NCBI GenBank assembly: GCA_964572825.1 | Contig: CAZNGS010000013.1 | Location: 20,518 to 84,517 of the forward strand | DNA: 64,000 nucleotides | From: CAYVBE01 sp964572825 | Lineage (GTDB): Bacteria; Planctomycetota; Brocadiia; SM23-32 | Reading direction: 5' to 3' | Made by a program: the position numbers and the translations under genes | Part shown: piece after piece, positions 59,299 through 64,000 of the stretch | How positions within the stretch are numbered: the first letter of the stretch is position 1 | Layout: the number at the start of each line of letters is the position of its first letter | The notes under the pieces: model-generated | What the model saw: the letters and a program-made list of their open reading frames with translations, nothing else | Databases searched by the model: none | What the model was told of the DNA's origin: nothing

Positions 59299-61460
59299 TC
59301 GGCCACCATGCATGCAGCGAAAAGTGCAAAAAAGGGCCAGCCATCCCAGATGTCCTCGCGCCGCCGAGTCGTCAGTTTCAGGGGTTCTCCCTGCTCTTTG
59401 AGCCTCCGGAACAGTTCGTCCACCTGCAGGTAGGAACAGTACTGCCCCCCTGCGTGTTCAGTGGCAGCGGCCATGCGCCGCAGCAGCTTCAAGTTCGCGA
59501 TCGGGTCCTCCAGTTCCGGGTTGGCCTCGCTGGCGTGGAACAGGTTGCGGTCACGCCCCAGCACCTCCCCGTCCCGCTCCGCCTCCGCCACCACCTCGTA
59601 GTCCCCTGGCGCCGCCGGAGAATACTCGGCCACATAGGCTCCCTCCCCGCGAGAGAATGTCAACAGCGGCCGCTCACGCGTCCCATCAGGCCCGACGACC
59701 TCCAGCGACAAGCGGGCGTCCCGCATGGGCACGTCCTCGGCTCCTTTGGTGATGACGCTGATCTTCAACTTCTCCTCGACCGGCAGCCGGTGCCGGCTCA
59801 GCTCCACCCGCACCTTCGCCTCCTCCCTGTCCGACCAGCCGGACGTCCACAGCAGCAGTTGCCGCCAGAAGCGGCGGTGAAGGTCCTGGGTGTCCCGCTC
59901 GGTAAAGAACCAGCGGAACGTGGTATCGGTCAGCAGGAATGCCACCCGCCCCGCCTTCGCTCGGTGCACCACCAGCAGCGGATTCCCCTCCCTGTCCCTT
60001 GCCAGCACGGTCGCCCCCCGTTTCGGTTCCGCGCCCACGAACACGCTGCCCAGCGGTGGCAGTTTCGACCACTGCTCCAGGGTGTCCGCGCGTTCCTGGC
60101 CGAGCGTGACCGCCGGATGCGAGGCATGTTCGGCCACCACCTGTATCTCAGCGGGCCCCGGCACGCGGCGCAGCGACGTGGGTATCTCGACCGGCAGCAG
60201 GTCGTCCAGGGGCGTTGTCTGGAATCCGTTGGCGTCCCAGCCCTCTTCGCCGGCCAGCAGGATCAGGCCCTTGCCCTCCTCCTGCACCCGGTGCTTCAGT
60301 TGCCGTATGCGACTGGGCATGATGGCCGAGGGCGCCAGGTCACCCAGCACCACCACTTCGTAACGGTCCATCTCCGCCTGGGCCTCCGGCACCATCCTGC
60401 CCCTCAGCACCAGCATCCGGCGCACCCGCAGGTGTTCGGTGCCCAGCAGGGAGTGGGTGACGAACTTGCTCTCCGGGCGCAGAACGTCGAAAAACCCCAC
60501 CGACACGCCCTCGCTCACCACCTTCACGAAGGTGCTGGCGGAGTTGTTGGTCTCCAGCAGCTCGTCCGGCAGCGGACCGGCCGTGACCGTCAGCTTGAAC
60601 TCGCCCTTCTGCTCGGGCACCACGTCGAACTCGATCGGCACCACCTCCTCCGGGTGGCTCACGCGGACCATCTTGTGCTGCGGCCTTTGCCCGGCGAACT
60701 CCAGCCGGACCGGCACTTCCATGTCCTGGCAACCCCGGCACGCCACGCGCATACGCGCCGGGAACGAGCTGAACAGAAACACCGAATCGGGCACCGTCAG
60801 GTCCACCATCTTCACGTCCCGCAGACCTGCCGTCGCGGTGTCCTGGCCCACTCCCACGGCGTACAGGGCCACGCCCTGTCCGTTCAGCTCGGACGCCACG
60901 TCCATCGGGTCCGGCGGGCCATAATTGTGAGACCCATCCCCGAAGATCACCACGGCGTCGGCCCGCCCCCCGGCGCCCTGCTCCAGGCCCTGCCGCAACG
61001 ACAGCCCGTAGGCGCTGTGGCGCAGCGCCGATTCCTCCCGCTCCTCCTCCGGACCCAGCAGCCCGCGCGCGAAATCCATCTGCACCAGTTCGTACCGCTC
61101 GCGCAACTCCTGCCGCTCCCCCTCGTGTTCCCGCAGGAGCTTTTCCACGCTGGCCCACCGGCTGATGCCGGTGGGCGTGTCCGTGATGCCGGTCATCGAA
61201 TCGCTGCGGTCGAGCAGAAACACCAGCGGGCGCCTGGCTATGTCGTGCCGCACCGTTTCCAGGCTCGGCCTCAGCAGGCAAAGCAACAGCATGGCGAGCG
61301 CACCGAAGCGCAGGCCCAGCAGCACCCGTCGGGTTCCCGCTGGGACCGGCCGGGTCGTCCGCCGGTAGGCCGTGACCGAAAGGCCCGCCACGACCACGGC
61401 GACGACCAGCAGGACCCCCGGGTGGATGAAGGGCCTGAACGCCAGCCCCGTCTCTTCCAT
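59265..61460 (-). CDS. VWA-domain membrane protein
   Basis: A 731-residue protein: two N-terminal helices (13-31 and 44-63), a von Willebrand A domain with MIDAS D84-x-S86-x-S88 in VFLLDRSDSMTG, then a CARDB- or Ig-like stretch and a glutamine-amidotransferase-like region (GLILLAGEEGWDANGFQ). A final helix is near residues 705-722. This layout matches large BatA-like membrane proteins common in PVC bacteria, often annotated as VWA proteins with a GATase1-like domain. AGGAG eight bases upstream sets the start. Function unknown; perhaps envelope assembly or stress. Confidence 0.78.
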   Translation of the reverse strand: MEETGLAFRPFIHPGVLLVVAVVVAGLSVTAYRRTTRPVPAGTRRVLLGLRFGALAMLLLCLLRPSLETVRHDIARRPLVFLLDRSDSMTGITDTPTGISRWASVEKLLREHEGERQELRERYELVQMDFARGLLGPEEEREESALRHSAYGLSLRQGLEQGAGGRADAVVIFGDGSHNYGPPDPMDVASELNGQGVALYAVGVGQDTATAGLRDVKMVDLTVPDSVFLFSSFPARMRVACRGCQDMEVPVRLEFAGQRPQHKMVRVSHPEEVVPIEFDVVPEQKGEFKLTVTAGPLPDELLETNNSASTFVKVVSEGVSVGFFDVLRPESKFVTHSLLGTEHLRVRRMLVLRGRMVPEAQAEMDRYEVVVLGDLAPSAIMPSRIRQLKHRVQEEGKGLILLAGEEGWDANGFQTTPLDDLLPVEIPTSLRRVPGPAEIQVVAEHASHPAVTLGQERADTLEQWSKLPPLGSVFVGAEPKRGATVLARDREGNPLLVVHRAKAGRVAFLLTDTTFRWFFTERDTQDLHRRFWRQLLLWTSGWSDREEAKVRVELSRHRLPVEEKLKISVITKGAEDVPMRDARLSLEVVGPDGTRERPLLTFSRGEGAYVAEYSPAAPGDYEVVAEAERDGEVLGRDRNLFHASEANPELEDPIANLKLLRRMAAATEHAGGQYCSYLQVDELFRRLKEQGEPLKLTTRRREDIWDGWPFFALFAACMVAEWALRKWRGLV

Positions 61461-61526
61461 CGCGTTACTCCTGCGCTGCCGGGCGTCCCGGGGCATCCAC
61501 GCAAGACCAGCGGGGACACGGCTCCG

Positions 61527-63221
61527 TCAGCCCTGCTCGGGCGTCCTGTAGACGGCCCCCGTGGCCGCGCTGGTGACGTGCGACGCATACCGCGCCAGGT
61601 AGCCCGTGGTAATCTTCGGCTCCGGAGGGGTCCATTCGTCCCGACGCCGGGCCAGTTCCTCCTCGCCCACCTCCAGATCCAGCTTCCGTCCCGGGATGTC
61701 GATCGCGATCACGTCGCCGTCCCGCACCAGGCCGATCGGGCCGCCGGCCATCGCCTCGGGGCTCACGTGGCCGATGCACGGCCCCCGGGTGCCCCCGCTG
61801 AAGCGCCCGTCGGTGATCAAGGCGCAGCTCTGGCCCAGTCCCATGCCGATCAGGGCGCTGGTGGGATTCAGCATCTCGCGCATCCCGGGGCCGCCGCGGG
61901 GTCCCTCGCAGCGGATGACCAGCACCTCACCCTCGTTCACCTCACCGTCCATGATGGCCCGCATGCATTCTTCTTCGCTCTCGAACGTGCGCGCGGGGCC
62001 GCGGAACTTCAGGCTCGACTCCTCCACGGCGCTCTGCTTCACCACGGCACCGTCCGGCGCCAGCGTGCCCCTCAGGATGGCCATGCCGCCTTCGGCGTGG
62101 TAGGGGTTGTCCAGCGGCCGAATCACGTCGTCGTCCATCACCCCCGCCTCGTCCGCTATCTGGTGGGTGGTCTGGCCGCTGACCGTCACGCAATCGGCGG
62201 CCAGCTGTTTCAGCCGTTTCAGCACCGCCGGGATGCCGCCCGCGTAGAACAGATCCTCCATGAAGTAATCGCCGCCCGGGCGCAGGTTGGCGATGTGCGG
62301 GACCTGCCGGCTCACCTCGTCGAACATATCCAGGGGCAGCTCCACACCCGCCTCGTGGGCGATGGCGGGCAGATGCAGGCAGGTGTTCGTCGACCCGCCA
62401 AGCGCCAGGTCTACCATCACCGCGTTGCGAACGCTCTCGGCGGTGATGATCTGGCGCGCGGTGATGCCCTCCTGCACCAGCTCCACTATGCGCCGGCCGC
62501 TCCGGTAGGCGATGCGGTCCTTCTCCGCGTCCACGGCCAGGGCCGCCGCGCAGCCGGTCAGGGACATTCCCATCGCCTCCGTGGCGCAGGCCATCGTGTT
62601 GGCGGTATAGAGGCCCTGGCACGATCCGATGCCGGGGCAGGCGCGCAGCTCCAGCGCCGTCAGCTCCTCCTGCGATATCTCGCCCGCCTGCCGGCGCCCC
62701 ACGGCCTCGAAGGTGTCGCGCACCAGCGACAGCCGCTCGGGCTTGTCCTTCCCCGCCTTGCGGTGATGCCCCGCCAGCATGGGCCCCGCGGTCACCACGA
62801 TACCCGGGATGTCGATCCGTGCCAGCCCCATCAGCATGCCCGGCGTGATCTTGTCGCAGTTGGTCAGCAGCACCACCCCGTCCAGTTGATGGGCCTGGGC
62901 CATCGTCTCGATGGCGTCCGCGATCAGCTCGCGGGAAGGCAGCGAGTAGTGCATGCCGATGTGCCCCATGGCCACGCCGTCGCAGATGCCCGGTATGCCG
63001 AACAGGAACGCCACGCCTCCGCCGGCGGCGACGCCCCTGTCGATCTGCCGCTCCAGTCTCTTCATGCCCGCGTGGCCGGGTATCAGGTCGTTGTACCCGG
63101 TCGCCACGCCGATCATGGGTTTGCCGACCAGTTCCGGCGAGTAGCAGCCCGTGGCGTAAAGCAGGGCGCGCGTGGCGGCCCTTTCCAGTCCCTGCGTCAC
63201 CTTGTCACTCCTGAGAGCCAT
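61527..63221 (-). CDS. ilvD: Dihydroxy-acid dehydratase
   Basis: A 564-residue Fe-S dehydratase of branched-chain amino acid synthesis. The cluster region has NCDKITPGMLMG and CPGIGSCQGLYTANTM, giving two expected Cys ligands. The N-terminal block is GYNDLIPGHAG, the PGH form found in one bacterial subgroup in place of PCN, so the third classical Cys is absent. DGRFSGGTRGPCIGHVSPEA near the C-terminus is typical. The start at 63221 follows GGAGGACCGGAG. Confidence 0.92.
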   Translation of the reverse strand: MALRSDKVTQGLERAATRALLYATGCYSPELVGKPMIGVATGYNDLIPGHAGMKRLERQIDRGVAAGGGVAFLFGIPGICDGVAMGHIGMHYSLPSRELIADAIETMAQAHQLDGVVLLTNCDKITPGMLMGLARIDIPGIVVTAGPMLAGHHRKAGKDKPERLSLVRDTFEAVGRRQAGEISQEELTALELRACPGIGSCQGLYTANTMACATEAMGMSLTGCAAALAVDAEKDRIAYRSGRRIVELVQEGITARQIITAESVRNAVMVDLALGGSTNTCLHLPAIAHEAGVELPLDMFDEVSRQVPHIANLRPGGDYFMEDLFYAGGIPAVLKRLKQLAADCVTVSGQTTHQIADEAGVMDDDVIRPLDNPYHAEGGMAILRGTLAPDGAVVKQSAVEESSLKFRGPARTFESEEECMRAIMDGEVNEGEVLVIRCEGPRGGPGMREMLNPTSALIGMGLGQSCALITDGRFSGGTRGPCIGHVSPEAMAGGPIGLVRDGDVIAIDIPGRKLDLEVGEEELARRRDEWTPPEPKITTGYLARYASHVTSAATGAVYRTPEQG

Positions 63222-63283
63222 GCTCCGGTCCTCCATGCGTTTGAAGGCGTCTCTCGCCGAAAGGCCAGCGTATCAATCCTCTG

Positions 63284-63312
63284 AGTCTATCCCTCCACCC
63301 GATAACTGTCAA
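63284..63312 (-). promoter_or_regulatory. Promoter of ilvD
   Basis: Minus strand: perfect -35 TTGACA (63312-63307), 17-base spacer, -10 TAGACT (63289-63284). Start near 63277, about 55 bases before the ATG. Confidence 0.6.
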
Positions 63313-63521
63313 ACAGCCCGGCCGTCTCGCCCCCCTCCGGCATACGCAACGCCCTCCGACAGTCTGAGCGGCACGAATCACTGCTGTTATGTGACCTAAA
63401 CACTTTTGAAGACATCTCTTCTGCCAATTTCGGTTCGTTTTGTAATCGGGCCGATTTCGGAGCATCTGACCGGCGTTTGAAGCCCGCCGGGGTGCCATCG
63501 CCCGCAAACTGAGTGGACACC

Positions 63522-63541
63522 GGACGCGGCAGAGCGCGTCC
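63522..63541 (+). repeat. Intergenic palindrome, GGACGCG-N6-CGCGTCC type
   Basis: A perfect 7-bp stem with loop GCAGAG, followed by CTCCAACGTACTCC. Same orientation as the copies at 9034 and 44832. Confidence 0.7.
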
Positions 63542-63590
63542 CTCCAACGTACTCCAAAGGTGCTGTGTATGGCAAGAAAGGGGCGTGGAG

Positions 63591-63610
63591 GGCCACGCTC
63601 CGTCGTGGCC
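63591..63610 (-). repeat. Intergenic palindrome GGCCACG-CTCCGT-CGTGGCC
   Basis: A perfect 7-bp stem and 6-base loop, preceded by TGGAG. Read on the same strand as the reverse of the GGACGCG units (TGGAGGGACGCG...), it has the same flank and loop style but a different stem whose two arms changed together. Confidence 0.65.
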
Positions 63611-64000
63611 TCTTTGCTTCTCCCGTGTGCAAGCGACACCGGCCCCGGCAGGCGCCGCCATCCCCGCGACATCGCACGCCGACGGGATGACACGGGCCGG
63701 CCCAATCCGGCCGTACGGCGGACATGCCGCGCCCGTACTGTGGCACAGGCGCCCCCGCCCGTGGGGTTTTGGCCGCGATGCCCGCCGCTATGCGGTCTAT
63801 ATCTATACCCCGTGGCGCCAGGATGTCCCTGTACATTGATTGTTGCGTGCATGGATTTCTCGCTCGAGTCTTTTGGGCGGTGGGTGGTGCGCAGTGCTGC
63901 AGATTCGTGTCCTCGTTGTGACCCCTGATCGGTTACTCGGTACGGGTTGCCAGTGTAGAGTCGAAGACTGGCGCGTCGGTTTAGGTTGATGTTTGTGTTC

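Larger units (their letters stand above)
63222..64000. other. Non-coding tail with palindromic repeats
   Basis: Beyond the ilvD promoter these 779 bases show overlapping frames on both strands but none with a ribosome site, family motif or protein-like composition. Two palindromes (63522-63541 and 63591-63610) are present. Base composition becomes lower in GC from about 63370 to 63450 and again after 63830. No tRNA or other RNA gene was recognised. A gene may begin beyond 64000. Confidence 0.55.

Noticed and set aside
59004..63284. Open frame of 1426 codons on the plus strand
   Set aside because: Antisense to gmhB, the VWA gene and ilvD; composition (His/Arg/Pro-rich) and lack of motifs mark it as a shadow.
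8971..63610. Could the repeats be a CRISPR array?
   Set aside because: The copies are kilobases apart, in both orientations, without regular spacers or cas genes.
63205..63928. Several overlapping frames at the right end
   Set aside because: None has a ribosome site or motif, and they run across palindromic repeats and the ilvD promoter.
63900..64000. Possible tRNA at the right edge
   Set aside because: No cloverleaf with a TTCGA-type T-loop and matching acceptor stem could be formed by eye.

Overview
The window is a GC-rich (roughly mid-60s percent by eye), densely packed bacterial chromosome segment with about 52 supported protein genes. No rRNA, tRNA, CRISPR array, transposase or phage gene was recognised. 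Heptose/LPS genes (gmhA, hldE, gmhB), YidC and HflK/HflC-like proteins point to a Gram-negative. Three sulfatase-fold enzymes, assorted glycoside hydrolases, a PPi-type phosphofructokinase, tandem SPFH proteins and many GC-rich intergenic palindromes suggest Planctomycetota or a nearby PVC/Hydrogenedentota-type lineage. That placement is inference; no rRNA is present to settle it. Promoters of ordinary sigma-70 type (TTGACA, 16-18 bp, TATAAT-like) are visible upstream of many genes.

Layout. (1) 1-1.5 kb: 3' part of an AAA ATPase gene overlapping a DUF4276/TOPRIM-like gene, a probable two-gene defence module. (2) 1.5-5.6 kb, minus strand: phosphofructokinase, HAD phosphatase and 6-phosphogluconate dehydrogenase, read from a good promoter at 5632-5660. 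(3) 5.7-17 kb: carbohydrate and sulfate-ester catabolism: a GHL6-like hydrolase coupled to an amidohydrolase, a sulfatase, two small membrane/lipoprotein genes, a GH10 enzyme coupled to a second sulfatase, a creatininase remnant and a GH43/GH130-like propeller. None of the enzymes has an obvious signal peptide. (4) 17-26 kb: sppA, prfA, rpmE, cstA, a sulfatase-fold enzyme with Thr at the nucleophile position, and an HtrA protease. (5) 26.2-29.7 kb, plus strand: M42 aminopeptidase, P-loop kinase, Gfo/Idh/MocA oxidoreductase and a small membrane protein.

(6) 29.8-43.6 kb, minus strand: two long housekeeping runs. The first is gpsA, ACT protein, UPF0210, UxaC-like, tmk and a thioredoxin-fold lipoprotein. 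The second is ldh, hldE, gmhA, M50 protease, scpA, Trm112, phosphoesterase and yidC. (7) 43.9-46.4 kb: an SDR and a PHP-domain protein, apparently separate. (8) 46.5-58.7 kb, plus strand: an eight-gene operon-like run of ABC-2 permease, three SPFH/band-7 proteins, a P1B metal ATPase, an ABC ATPase, a second permease with a large soluble insert, and a 602-aa membrane-anchored protein of unknown function. This is the most interesting system in the window. (9) 58.7-63.2 kb, minus strand: gmhB, a VWA membrane protein and ilvD. The last 780 bases hold only the ilvD promoter and palindromic repeats.

Nearly all intergenic gaps longer than about 280 bases carry short perfect or near-perfect palindromes, several built to one plan (7-bp stem, 6-nt loop). 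They look like a dispersed non-coding repeat family.
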